From assembly GCA_022818135.1 (NCBI GenBank), contig JAFMSR010000010.1, forward strand, positions 33,332,153-33,396,152: a DNA stretch of 64,000 bases, read 5' to 3'. Made by a program: the position numbers and the translations under genes. Every line of letters begins with the position of its first letter. Position 1 is the first letter of the stretch. Source of the DNA: Saxidomus purpurata (Eukaryota; Mollusca; Bivalvia; Venerida; Veneridae). The notes beneath the pieces are model-generated. The model was not told where the DNA came from. It did no database searches and saw only the letters and a program-made list of their open reading frames with translations. Of the stretch, positions 1 through 11,206 are shown in pieces.

Positions 1-468
1 AGTTTAAACGAAAACAGCAGTTCTTGGTCAGGATTTTCATTTCACTGTAAAACTTTTATCTCTGAGAGATCGTTTTAGAAGGGGCGGGACTTTAACGCGC
101 ATTTTAACAATATTTCAGTTATTCGTAGGCAGGTACGAGCAGTTTTCCTTACAGTTTTTCATGAGAAGAATTAGAACCCAATCCTACATGCGAAAGTGCA
201 AGCTTTCGTATTACAGAAATTCATGCTGGTAGCAGGTCACGAGCTGGTAGCTGGTCACGAGCTAATGACCTATACAAAACAGAACTTTACAGTTGACAGT
301 TCTATAATTAAAGAAATTAGTATGCGAGCAACACTGTATATTAATAAAGTTACAATGTACACTTTATGGTCAGAGATAACATGCTATAAAACTAAAAAAG
401 ACACCATTTGTCGGTACATGTAGTACTTAAACTATCGGACACACGTGATGTACAGCGTCGTGTTATTT

Positions 469-603
469 CTAAGCTTCTAAATCCTTGAAATCTTTCCGAC
501 CCGCAACTATCTCTCGTCCATTCTTGGATAGAAGGCTCCCGTCGGGTTTCAGAATGACGAGCGTAGGAATTCCTTGTATGTCATACCGTGTTGACAAATC
601 ATC
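469..603 (-). CDS. copy A exon 3 (C-terminus)
   Basis: Phase-0 acceptor ACATTTCAG ends at 604 and the exon encodes 44 residues from DDLSTRYDIQGIPTL to FKDLEA, then TAG. GIPTL is the cis-proline loop facing the active site in thioredoxin folds. The frame is open upstream through the acceptor, which makes the apparent ORF longer than the exon. The acceptor was chosen because phase 0 matches the exon 2 donor in all three copies. Confidence 0.8.
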   Translation of the reverse strand, partial: DDLSTRYDIQGIPTLVILKPDGSLLSKNGREIVAGRKDFKDLEA

Positions 604-3351
604 CTGAAATGTTTTGTAGGCTTTATGTATAATAAATACATTGTAACCAACAGATCGAGTACATATAATTCTACTAAGATAGAATATACACCCTTCACAT
701 CTAACCATGACATTGACTTTCCAAAACGATCTGTCCATCTTTCATTTTGAAGAGTACCATAAGTTGTGCCCAATTACAATTTACTGACTAGCTGATACCT
801 TTTTACACAGATTGTAAACGCAGAATCACATGCCATAAGCAATGCAAGAAATTACATACTAAAGAATCGTTTCTTATAATTAAGCTGTCCTAAAAGCGAT
901 ATGTAATGATAATACAAACAAATGTATTTAAGTATATACAGAAAGGACACAAGCTTAGTTGTAGGATAATCAGGTCGTGATTGCATTAAATATTCCTTTG
1001 AACTTTTCAATAATTGTCTGAAGCGATATCTATAAAAAGGACCAAGTGTTAAAGCTGTGTATGACGGGTCGAACCGATTATAGCCTCTTTAGAGGATGGT
1101 GAACCCAATAAGCACAATTACAAACAAACAAAGCTGTGCATGGTGTAAAAGAAAAAAGAGGCATAAACACATTGCATAATCAGTATGACCATCAATGGAG
1201 AAGTAAAAGGGGTAACTGGACTATATAAACCACTAGATGGCACTGGGGCAGGTTTTTCAATAATTTCAAACGTGTTTCACATCAGAGACCCTTTTTTAAA
1301 ATTTTTGACAAAATTACTGAACTGTTTCCTTTGAAATTTGTTACAAAGGTAAACTGTGCCATTTCATAACAGTTCATCCAAAAATCTTAATGACATATCT
1401 GTTCTAAAAGTGACTTTGAGAACAAAAATCAACCTGTCAAGCAGACGATCTCAGATTTGAATTTCCCGGGAGGCGTGGCTAATTGCTGATAAACTCTGTG
1501 TTTGTAAACAAAGGCCACGTGGTGATGTTTATACACTTGAGAGTAGTGGCATGCATTACAGAACAAAAACAGTTTACTAACCTTGATGAAAGTTTATTTC
1601 CATAAAATGAGAATATCCTTCATTAAAATGAATCATTAAGGTAATCAAGACCTAAATAAGTAAGTTAAAAGTTAGCAGAAACATGTAACATAAACATTAT
1701 GTTTTTGTGCAGAAATCTATTCAAGTTGCCATAAGTTTTTCAAGTAGTCAGTATTGAACTTTTTAATTTTGGTATAAATGTCTAACTTGCAAAAGTACAC
1801 AGCAGGACACAACTTCCCTTGCGGTTCAATATGTTTTGTTCTTCCCCCATTCATCTATACTTTACTTCAAAAGCCCATTCTGACTATAGTATAGTTCAGT
1901 ATTTTCTATAATAATGTTTTGTTGTATGATACTATTTCCTGGTTCAGGTAGTCTTCCATTTCTTGGTCAAGCCCGTGGGTATGCAGATATATAACATTAG
2001 GCAAACCATTAACAGTGTCGGTATAAATTAAAAAAAAATGTTTATGTGACTTAGACGAAGAATCCTCCTACTAAACCACTGCAAGGATCGCACCAGCAGG
2101 GTCAGTTAATATTATCCTGGCTCATTATATATTATGATTCATTATTTTCCAAGAATGATTGAGGCTTTAGATTGATTTTACTATTGACTTTAATAATTTC
2201 TCCATTTTATTTTTTCCTTGATAGTCTACAATTTACATAATCCCATGTTATCATCGCTATGAACTTTTAAATCCGTGTCAGGAACATTAAAACTAACACA
2301 AATAGCTCCATTTACTCTCTTGATATAAACAATACATGCCTTTTGCTTATACACTTTTTCTGCAATGCTTTATTAAAATATAAACTTTATTCTTCATCAA
2401 CTACATGCATATACATTGTATTGTGTTTTGAACTGTTGTGATAATTTCCCTCCTTTTTCTGACACATGTATCAGTTTCATGCCTTCAAAAATACACAAAA
2501 CAGACCTGCATGCCGATGGCATATAATTACCAATTAATTTTGTGACTCTATCTTAATTGGGTGCTGACATATTCATTTTACCACAATGTATTCATATCAT
2601 AGGAAATTACACAAAATCAGGCCTTGTGCAAAATTTGACTCTGTGAGTTAGGTGTGAAATATAGTATTTATCTTTAAATTTTTTTAAAAAGGGAGAATAT
2701 GAATGAAAATCATGGGATAAAAAGAAAGTGAGAAGAAATGATTCAGGAGGTGGATAAATTTTCATCTGATTCCGAAATGCTCATAGATACAAAATATAAG
2801 AAACTAGTCAGCTCAAGAGCTAAAATCGTCTGCTTGCTATTGTGACTCATTCACTCGTTTAATTGACAGGTAGATTTGGAGGTATCAAGTTACAGCTGCA
2901 CACAACAAATACTCGCTGGTATACCAGCGAGAGTTGCCCCTTAAAGGTGCTAGATTATAAGCATATTTCTACATGTCGTTCTTTTTTCATCTGATTCCGA
3001 AATGCTCATAGATACAAAATATAAGAAACTAGTCAGCTCAAGAGCTAAACGTCGCTTGCTATTGTGACTCATTCACTCGTTTAATTGACAGGTAGATTTG
3101 GAGGTATCAAGTTACAGCTGCACACAACAAATACTCGCTGGTATACCAGCGAGAGTTGCCCCTTAAAGGTGCTAGATTATAAGCATATTTCTACATGTCG
3201 TTATTTTTTTATGAATCCTTAGCCCATAATTTTGGATATACCAATCCGATCCGGCACATAATCAAACTAGACCGAGGTTATTAGGTCACACGTATGATTG
3301 CTTAAAAAGGTGGTTTCAAGAATGTAAACACATTCAAAGTCTAAACATTAC
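604..3351 (-). other. copy A intron 2
   Basis: A 2.7-kb intron, AT-rich, with no exon-like frame that I can support. Its only clear structure is the 225-bp tandem duplication at 2758-3208. Confidence 0.7.
2758..3208. repeat. 225-bp tandem duplication with internal 20-bp palindrome
   Basis: Two nearly identical copies start at about 2759 and 2984 (TTCATCTGATTCCGAAATGC at 2761 and 2986). Each contains the perfect palindrome CTCGCTGGTATACCAGCGAG. They differ by a few bases after GAGCTAAA. The high identity indicates a recent event inside intron 2 of copy A. Confidence 0.9.
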
Positions 3352-3553
3352 CTTCATTTCGTCTTCATCGTAATCCAAAGCAAACCATGGCATCTCAGCG
3401 AAGTAATCCTGAAAGGCTATCTCATCGTTGTCCGAACTAACAAACACTATCTCGAACTCTTTGCCCTCCTGCTTACTTTTTCCTGGTAGTATTCCGCAAG
3501 TACAGGTGTAAAAGCTCTGCAGGGTGGACACCAATGTGCGGAGAAATATAAAC
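3352..3553 (-). pseudogene. copy A exon 2 with WCPPC active site, frame-broken
   Basis: The acceptor TTTTTTCAG precedes GTTTATATTTC and the donor GTAATG follows ATGAAG. The 5' half reads [22 protein letters not shown] in the gene frame. The 3' half ([15 protein letters not shown] to ALDYDEDEMK) is open only in the neighbouring frame. B and C have 197-nt exons here and this one has 202. Two codons (6 nt) extra relative to B and C would be in frame, so one base is missing, most simply in the A5 run (T5 at 3477-3481 on the plus strand). Confidence 0.8.
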
Positions 3554-3914
3554 CTGAAAAAATGTTTGCCTCTCATATATAATGTTACGATAAATTTCAC
3601 TGAACAGTTTTGGACACAAACGGACAAACCTTTTGTGGTAGAAAACTCAACCCTGCAAGCTACCTCACTCATGTTGAATATTCATTACAGCATTTGCAGT
3701 GTTGAAATCGTGTCAGTGCAGGACACATTGAATATGAAAGTTAAAATAATTGTTATTGACAAATGTAAAAATGCGTAGTTGTCTTGAATAGCCGGGTCGG
3801 CAACTCGACAGAACAACAACTAAAAAACTTGGGGATATTTTAAACAATGTACGTTAATATGGTTTCTGGTAAAATAAGTCGGGCATAAAATACTAGGATA
3901 TATATAGTTAAATA

Positions 3915-4015
3915 GGAGCACACTGCGGGGGTGCAGCAAAATGATGGCAGTTATTCCTAGTGGTACTGCAAGGAGTAAGGGCGTGCAGCAAACTAACGGT
4001 CACTTATCCCAAGTA
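3915..4015. repeat. minisatellite remnant in copy A intron 1
   Basis: About two degenerate copies of the 45-bp unit amplified in copies B and C (GTGCAGCAAA.TGA...TTATTCCTAGTGGTACTG). Intron 1 of A is only 641 bp, so the array never expanded here or was lost. Confidence 0.7.
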
Positions 4016-4194
4016 TCATAATTATATGGTTCAATTGTGAATTATCATAGACATTCATAATTGATGAAGAAAAATATACATTTATGAAAAACTGATAAAA
4101 GTCTACTGCAAAGACTACTATTGGTAGAATAGTTACTAGATTTATGAATAAGTTATTACGGAATCATAAAGTCAAGAAAAAGTGTCAGACTTAC

Positions 4195-4294
4195 CTATAT
4201 ATCTATTATCACTTAGGGTAACATTAGGATTCGCTCCGTCCATATTTATAAGTTTTCCTTCGAGTTTGGTGAAGTCTAGTGGTGGAACAGCCAT
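4195..4294 (-). CDS. copy A exon 1 (N-terminus)
   Basis: This exon encodes 33 residues starting MAVPPLDFTKLEGKLINMDG and ends one base into a glycine codon before the donor GTAAGTCT. The GKLIN core matches the exon 1 products of copies B (GKLINKN) and C (GKLINKD). The first strand of the thioredoxin fold normally starts just after this point. Confidence 0.8.
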
Positions 4295-4379
4295 CCTTAC
4301 AAGTTAAAAGGCTCACACAGTATGTCTAGTGTCGTGTATGATTGAAATTTTTTTGAATTTTCTGTTTTATTCTTATTAA

Positions 4380-4530
4380 CAGCCTTCTTCCGAGAAACCA
4401 ATTTTTGTCGATTTCTGCGTAAATAATTTTTTTAGTTTCGGTTTTCTTTTTAAATAGTTTTGACTATCACTATGCGTTGTATTCTCGAAGGAACGAGCTC
4501 TGACGCATTCACCTATGACCGGTTACCAGT
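4380..4530 (-). promoter_or_regulatory. conserved upstream block of copy A with TTCnnGAA palindrome
   Basis: This block is shared with 17015-17165 and 25925-26085. It contains TATGCGTTGTATTCTCGAAG on the plus strand, with TTCTCGAA at 4482-4489. TTCnnGAA is the minimal dimeric heat-shock-factor half-site pair. In copy A it lies about 190 bp upstream of the ATG. Conservation is seen directly; function is inferred. Confidence 0.45.
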
Positions 4531-5324
4531 GATACATTCGTCACTTAGGGGTATTATTTTCGTTTTGTAAAGTTTAACTCGTATCTCAAGTGAAAAGATA
4601 CTAGATAGAATATATAATGTGCATGTATACTTAAAGATTCAAGATGTCATGAGTCCTGCTTTGCGAAAACCGACGTTAACATCCATGCAGTGTTATTTAA
4701 TACATATACCATCAAATAAATCCTGTTAAACCCATATTGTTCGGTTGTCTACTTTAGACATGTACAATTTCAGGTACTATATATGTACATTGCACATGCA
4801 AAAAAGGCAACAACCGAGCACACCGTTTTCTTGAAGAAATGATGTGATTATGAAAGAAAGGCGTACATCAACATTCTTGATTAATTACAACATAGTTTTT
4901 CATTTTCCCGTCTATTACTTCATAATTCTTTCTTAGCAGATTCAAAGTGTGCATGCGGCTTAACCGTTGTGTATTCATATTTTCTTTTATCTCTATGATA
5001 AAGTGTCGAAAAGTAGGTTTTGTTATGCATTCATACACGACTCGTTCCTATTGTCAGTTAAATAAGAAATGAAGTCAAATACATGTATATGGTTAATTAT
5101 GCGATAAACAACGTTTTGATGCTCGAGTCGTTATGACGTCAACATACTAATAAATATCCGCATAACTCATAGCCTGTTACGTTTATATATTTTGTTGTGA
5201 TATTTGGTCATGTTAGAATTGAAATGATATCTTTTAAGGCATTTTCATCGTCTCATAAACAACTCCTTGTCGTTCAGCTGCTAAGTTATAAACTTTCATT
5301 ATTTAACATCAAAACTCCAAATCG

Positions 5325-5425
5325 TTGTTTATTAAACGACGAACACTGCTCAAAGGTTAACGGATATTATTTATGAAATAATATCCGTTCTAGCTTTGTT
5401 CATCGTTTAATAAATAATTATTAGG
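5325..5425. repeat. foldback hairpin
   Basis: ACGGATATTATTT and AAATAATATCCGT form a 13-bp perfect stem around ATG. Outer arms (TTATTAAACGACGAAC and GTTCATCGTTTAATAA) pair further out. It lies about 1 kb upstream of copy A; no coding content. Confidence 0.6.
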
Positions 5426-6604
5426 AGATCTGATGCGCAGTAACTACAAAGGCCGGTACATTTTATTTTACTTCAGGGGCCGGTCACACAGTGTTGTTAA
5501 TTTTAGCTTATTGCTACAGATGAAGTGTTTGGAAACTCCAATAAATGTCTCATGATCTGAAAAGTGCCTTTTAAACTCACTCCAGTAAATGTCTCATGAT
5601 CTGATTTTGCGTATATAGTAACTCAGTTTTGATTTCGCTTATTAAGGGTATTTTTTGTAGTCTAGACAAAAAAGACTCATGATGTATTGACCAGTTTTTC
5701 AGGGATTGCTTTGTATACTCTGCTAGTCCCATCATGAGTAATATTTGCGTTTTGCGTTTTATCAACTGAAGCTTAAAGACAAAATATAATGAAGACATTA
5801 AGAGGAAACAAGATATGAGCTAGCCTGTGCGAAAACCGACGTTAATATCCTTGCGGTCCTATCTCAACTCATTTCGCTCGGTTTTCTGTTCTAGACAGTT
5901 GTAATTACAGTGTTACAACTAATGTATTTTTTTATGTACGATGACACTTTACATCCAACAGCTTTGACTTTTGGTTACCACTTTTCTATTCTCTCAGCGA
6001 TGGTCTATGTTCAGAGATATGTCTGTAGTAACGATTACATGATTGTTACGTTTTCTCGTACTAATGCCTGCGCAGTTTGATTTTAAAGTCGTGTATGATT
6101 TTCAATAGACCTACATTACAGTAACATCTAATGCCTTCTAAAGTAGCTTCGGCATTGGCTAATAAAGAAAAAATTCTTAGCCATGTTCTAAGCAAATATT
6201 ATATAAGACAGTATATATTGTCTTAGTTTAATCTAAGAACGTTTTCACTTCTGCTTGTCTAAAGCTTATAAGAATGACAATATTGTCAGAGCTCGTGCCT
6301 TACCAACGCGAGGCATAATGGCGGTGTATAAGTAGGTAGCGTGTACTTCTCAGTACTCAAAGAATTGAAATATTAGGGAAGGTGATTATTCTTAGCTAAC
6401 AAAAATTAAGTAAGATTAATGTAATAGCCCGCTCATAAGAACCAGTAAAAATGTTAATATATCGTTTAAAATATCTAGTCATAATCAAGTACCGGCCTTA
6501 GGTAGACTATTCTTATTGGCTAAGTCAGAAAAGGTTTGTCTAGGCCTGCACATATATTGTAATAGAAGTCCAAATAAAGAAGTGATGTATTATTTTTAGG
6601 TCTA

Positions 6605-6853
6605 CACTCAGTTCCAAAAGAAAGTGTGCACATTGTTTTCTGTGATTTTTCATCGACAACTTTCTGAAAGCCTATATATTTGGTACCAAAATTGAGATCT
6701 GTTTACGTACAATATGGCGAACATTTTAGATTTTGCAATCGATCGATGACAAATACACATGAGATATAGTGTGCGAAAATTGAAGCCGATACGTCTGCTA
6801 AATATTTAAATATTCAAAATTAAGAAATGCACACTTTCTTTTGGAACTGAGTG
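6605..6853. mobile_element. Tc1/mariner-type MITE with TA target duplication
   Basis: Terminal inverted repeats CACTCAGTTCCAAAAGAAAG and its complement are near-perfect over about 26 bp and flanked by TA on both sides (6603-6604, 6854-6855). The 249-bp interior is non-coding. TA target duplication fits non-autonomous Tc1/mariner elements. Confidence 0.8.
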
Positions 6854-6904
6854 TATATCTGTGATATAATTTATATAGGGTATACAGAATTCCTGGCTGG
6901 TGAA

Positions 6905-7080
6905 AAGCCTTGCGATGTTTTCCAGACTTCATAAAAGATTTGGAGATGCCTGGACATCACGTTCTGCATTTTACAACCGAGTTTCGCAGCGGTAGAACCA
7001 GCGTTTGTCATAAGCCTACGTCTGGGAGTCCCGCTGAGGCAGTGATCAACATGTTTAGGTTTCAGCATTGGCAAAGTATC
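6905..7080 (+). pseudogene. mariner transposase N-terminal fragment (upstream of copy A)
   Basis: In shifting frames the stretch reads RLHKRFGDAWTSRSAFYN, then FRSGRTSVCHKP and VEPAFV. The GRTSV element and helix-turn-helix surroundings resemble the N-terminus of mariner transposases. Stops and frameshifts show it is dead. The nucleotide sequence aligns with the fragments at 19285-19400 and 48502-48760. Confidence 0.55.
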
Positions 7081-7089
7081 ATAATAAAG

Positions 7090-7500
7090 TATACAGAAAA
7101 CAAATTACATGTGAGCATCTTGATAGGAGTTTAATCAATATAGCAATAATGCTAATACATTTAACAGATGACCAATAGGCAACTACAGTAACCATATTAA
7201 AAGATCATTTGACTATTTAATATCGGAAGGGGAATGTATTTTTGAACGCATTAAATATAAAATATCAAGCAAAATACAAGTTGTAGTTAATATAGATAAA
7301 GCTTAAATTATTGTTGGCCTCCTTAAAATCGCAATTAAAAAGCCGTGTCTCGAAATGTCCTAAATATTTCTATGTAGGAGAAAAGAAATGGCAAGTCTAT
7401 CATGCTCGACCCAAACTGAATGTAGCTCCAGAAGGTAGTATGCTACCTTTCTCCTACGTCAGACGTCAAAAAACGAGCTTTTTCAAATTGTTATAAAATT
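7090..7500. repeat. upstream flank of copy A shared with copy B
   Basis: Matches 19390-19590, including TAAAAGATCATTTGAC and the GGCAAGTCTA.CATGCTCG.CC run. It marks how far the duplication homology between A and B extends. A 61-codon open frame here does not look coding. Confidence 0.6.
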
Positions 7501-9140
7501 TTGAAAAACGATACTCTGGCGTGTTGTTCGTATTTTATTCGTATTAGTTTATATATTTTTCACTTCGTTTCCTAGCAACGCGTCGTCGAATGTCAATGGT
7601 GTAAAATCAACGTTTGACATTCATCATTGGTTGAGATATGCGCCTATTGTAATTTAGATACACGATATACTAGCTCTCTATCTGCGGAATACGCACGTAT
7701 ATTTTTTTTTGCCGTCATTATTCCCAACGCGAAACGTTTGATACTGAAAATTCGCATATTCTTTTCACCCAAACTTGTGACCCCCAATTCACTTTAAGAT
7801 TAGTTTTGGTCAACGGCACGAGATTTAACCAAATAATTACTCACACTGGTATTAAGCGTAGATCCAAAAAAATAACATGACAAATAAAAAGGGGGATTTT
7901 CGTGCATTTTACAAAATAATGTAAACAAATATTGTAAAGTTCGGACGAATAATGATAACGTCGTCTGACGTCAAAGAGCGCATTTTGACGCCATACATGA
8001 ATCGTAAGGTCCGCTTAGACAAAGATGAACGTTGAAACAGCCATCTCTTGATACGGAAATGTAGAATAATCATTACTTGTATGGAACAATAAAAACAGAT
8101 AGTTATAACCATACTTTACATAATAATATTGAAGCGTCTGGGTAAAATATATGCGCCGTTGTACCGGAAGCAGACGACAATTGACAATTTGAGAAAACAC
8201 TATCTTCGCGGAGCAGAAGGTAATATCGGGACAAGCGGTGATAATTAGGGAGCTGTGATGGTCAGAGCAATAGAAAAACATGTCAGTTTATCTTTTAAAT
8301 GAAACTTTAAGTAATTTTTTGAAAAATTATGCACACACATGCGTCTCGAACGCACGCGACGTGCGTTCCATCAAACAGTATTAATTAAGCCTATAGTGGC
8401 AAAACTTGACATAAAATAACGACGAACAGTGGAGAAAAAATTGAATATTGAATAATTTAAATAGTTTGCTATAGCTCATTCGTTGCATGTTTGCCCATAA
8501 TCATGTATAATACTCTATATGACATGATACAGATAGTATGATAATTGTTATCATTGTTACTTTCAATTTTGAAATCTGACCGTGTAGTCAACAAAATATT
8601 CGACGTTATTCGGCATCATCAACCTCTTTAAAACAAAATAGTCCCTTTGTGAAAGCAAATCATTTAGGAACCGTTGATATGTTCATTTGAATGAGTGTTT
8701 CTACCACAGTAAAGCAAATGATTAGTGTTATTTATTATTTAGCATTTTACGCGCGTATTTTACCAACCCCTACTCGACCCCACCCCTTCAAAACGTAACT
8801 GAACAGCAAACGGTAACAAAGATTCAATGTTTATTTACAATCTGTGTGTGCAATTAACATAAACATGGAAGTAAAAATTTAAAATATCTTTATAGAAAAA
8901 TGAGCATTGAGGACAACGGATGAATTCAGATTTCAAAAAGACATGTGTTTTGATACATGCCTAGTTGCAACCTAGAAGACATGCATACTATACACAGGCC
9001 AGGGCAGGATTTAAGCTTTAACTAAAATTTTGAAAGCAGAGCTAATTAATGGAACAATTGCAATCCCAGAAGAATCTACATGATATAAATATATAGACAT
9101 ATAAGGTAGTTTTTACTGTGTATACTAATAGTTTTTCAGA
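7500..9140. other. unannotated AT-rich spacer
   Basis: I see no gene, no clear repeat boundary and no conserved match to the B or C blocks. Open frames on either strand are short and without motifs. Confidence 0.5.
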
Positions 9141-9312
9141 ACGTAGAAATATGTTGGGATTAACGTCAGTTTTCAACAGTCAAGCGGGCAGTTTACCTAA
9201 TCATCGATCCTGCGAAGGAACAGTATACTTAACTAACATCCTCCGCAAGAAACTGCCAACTTTTTACACAAAGAGACATAGTCGGTAGCAGGGCTCGAAC
9301 CCATTGCCCTAA
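9140..9312 (-). repeat. 5'-truncated tRNA-derived SINE
   Basis: On the minus strand there is a B-box-like GGGTTCGAGCCCTGCTACC followed by a body ending in TGAAAACTGACGTTAATCCC. A tRNA-like B box followed by a tail with a GACGTTAA-CCC motif is typical of molluscan SINEs. No A box is visible, so it is 5'-truncated. The family name is not certain. Confidence 0.6.
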
Positions 9313-9749
9313 ATCAGTGAGAGATAACAGTGAATTTTTAGTTTTTAAAAACGATAACTGTTTTATATACAGAACTGATGTCATTCAATTGCATTGCTAT
9401 TGCAGACAGAGTGTTTTAATTGATATAGAAGAAGTCGTTGCATTTAAACTTTTACAGACTAGCATAATATATACGATTTCAGTCATTCCAATCTCAAAAC
9501 CCGTACGTAATCTTTAATTGACATTCAAGTTGCGCCAATACATATACATATAGTATATTTGCAGTCAGAAATCAAAGTACTGAAGTCACTGAAAATGTTC
9601 AGTCTGAAACATGGCTTATTGTAAGGATTGGTACTTTGACGTAGGAGGGGAATGTTAAGCACATGTTTTGCAATATGTCTGATAGTTTGAAGTAAAATGT
9701 ATAACATTACTTTTTGTAACAGCATGTTGAGCAATGCTACGGACAGTGA

Positions 9750-9840
9750 TATTCCTTCTTGGTCAAGTGGTTAGAGAGGCTGAAACTTTTTTAAATTATT
9801 GAGTGTCTTGGGATCGAGCCGCGCTACTGATCACGTCTCT
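9750..9840 (+). repeat. tRNA-like SINE head fragment
   Basis: TGGTCAAGTGGTTAGAG resembles an A box and GGGATCGAGCC a B box. There is no convincing acceptor stem, so this is a SINE remnant or tRNA pseudogene rather than a functional tRNA. Confidence 0.4.
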
Positions 9841-10630
9841 CTATGTAAGAAAGTTATGGAAATTAATAGTTACAGAACTGGTCCTTAGATCGTTAGATAA
9901 ACGGTCCGGCTGTAAAACATGTACATGTAACGTTTTAGACATGTAACTAAAACGTATTTCCTTTGACGTAGATCTTTTTCCTAGTTAAAGTAATGAATAA
10001 AGAACAAAGTCGGAATACTTTATTATACAATATCAAAAGAAAAAGAGGTGTCAAAGTTGTCTTTAGTCAACACATATCTTTAAAATAGACACTTTAAGTT
10101 AATTAATATTTTTCAAACAGACGGTTAAATAACTAAGCGTTAAAATCCAAAAGATCTTAACAATGTCAAGCCGTATAGATACAAGAAGTAGGAACCTTTG
10201 TAAGCTATAGTTTTCGGCTGTGATCCTTTTCATACATGTATATTATGGTATTTTGCAAATGTATAAAGCCGTATATTGTAACCGTTGTCGGAAATGAGCT
10301 ATATTTAAGCTAAATCATCTGGTTATTAAATTATAAGATAATCTAAAAAGAAAATTCCGGGAAAATTTACCTGCATTAAGCTCTACGAGAAACTACTTTA
10401 TGAAAACGTTGTAGGCTGATTTCGAGCACTGAGCCGTCAATGTATATTAAGTTCATTGTTAAACAACGGTAAAAACGGAGGAAAACATCAAGAGTCAAAT
10501 TAAGACTATAACACAGTGTTTTATCATCTTTTTTATTACTTTAAGTACAAAGAACAGTGGTATATGTGATGATTCAGACAATGTTTTTATAATCAAAATT
10601 AACGATATTTATTCTGATTTTATAAAGAAT

Positions 10631-10636
10631 TTTATT
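10631..10636 (-). terminator. candidate polyadenylation signal, copy B
   Basis: AATAAA on the minus strand, inside GCAATAAAATTC, about 440 nt past the stop. The same context is conserved downstream of copy C. Confidence 0.35.
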
Positions 10637-11077
10637 GCTACACCGTATGCTTTTCTAAGCATTTTACTGGTGTATGAAAACAACAGTCTTTCAAAAAGTT
10701 AAAATGTTTCTTAATACATAATTATTACATATTACCAGCAACTACGACTTGTCTACTGTACTAGACCAAAAACAAACGAAAAAAACAAAGAAAAGTCATC
10801 TGAAACGAATCAGATTTCTTATAGCCTGATAAATACATGTAAATGACTCGGGATGCAATACAGTTCACTGTATGTGTGAGTCATACTGTACAACATTACA
10901 GTTGCACTTCATGGTCATTGATGACATGTTTTTAAACTTACAAAAAACATTTTTGAAGAGTTGGTAGTTAAATAAATATGAATAAAACATTACAATAATA
11001 CTAAAATGTGAATCACTGAAGATTTACTGACGAACTAGTTTGCAGTTTATAATGTCGAACTATTTTCTATTTTTTAT

Positions 11078-11206
11078 CTATAAGGAGGAAAAGGGTTTCT
11101 TTCCCGAAACTGCTCCCCGTCCGTCCTTAGATACAAGGCTCCCGTCGGGTTTCAGAATGACGAGCGTAGGAATTCCGCTGATGCCAAACTTCGATGCCAA
11201 CGTTGT
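11078..11206 (-). CDS. copy B exon 3 (C-terminus, short form)
   Basis: It starts after ATATTTCAG in phase 0 and encodes 42 residues, TTLASKFGISGIPTL to KKPFSSL, then TAG. Copy C continues past the same SSL with a 24-residue extension. Confidence 0.85.
   Translation of the reverse strand, partial: TTLASKFGISGIPTLVILKPDGSLVSKDGRGAVSGKKPFSSL

Larger units (their letters stand above)
469..4294 (-). pseudogene. nucleoredoxin/tryparedoxin-like gene, copy A (three exons, one-base frameshift)
   Basis: The coding parts are 4195-4294, 3352-3553 and 469-603 on the minus strand. The product would be a thioredoxin-fold thiol-disulfide oxidoreductase of the nucleoredoxin/tryparedoxin type, probably cytosolic since no signal peptide is visible. 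The start ATG at 4294 sits in AGGATGGC, as in copies B and C. Exon 1 ends in phase 1 before GTAAGT. Exon 2 opens with [11 protein letters not shown], holding the active-site cysteines, but reads into a stop because it is 202 nt instead of a length giving phase 0. One extra base in the T run 3477-3481 would restore the frame through [10 protein letters not shown] to MPWFALDYDEDEMK. Exon 3 carries GIPTLVIL with the cis-proline. Everything else (splice sites, active site, stop) is intact, so an assembly homopolymer error is as likely as a recent pseudogene. The expected length without the break is about 145 aa. Confidence 0.8.

Noticed and set aside
601..660. Alternative start of exon 3 at an AG before CCTACAAA (keeping AYKTFQ in the protein)
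   Set aside because: That acceptor would be phase 1, but the exon 2 donors of all three copies are phase 0; the TTTCAG acceptor at 604-606 fits the phase and is conserved.
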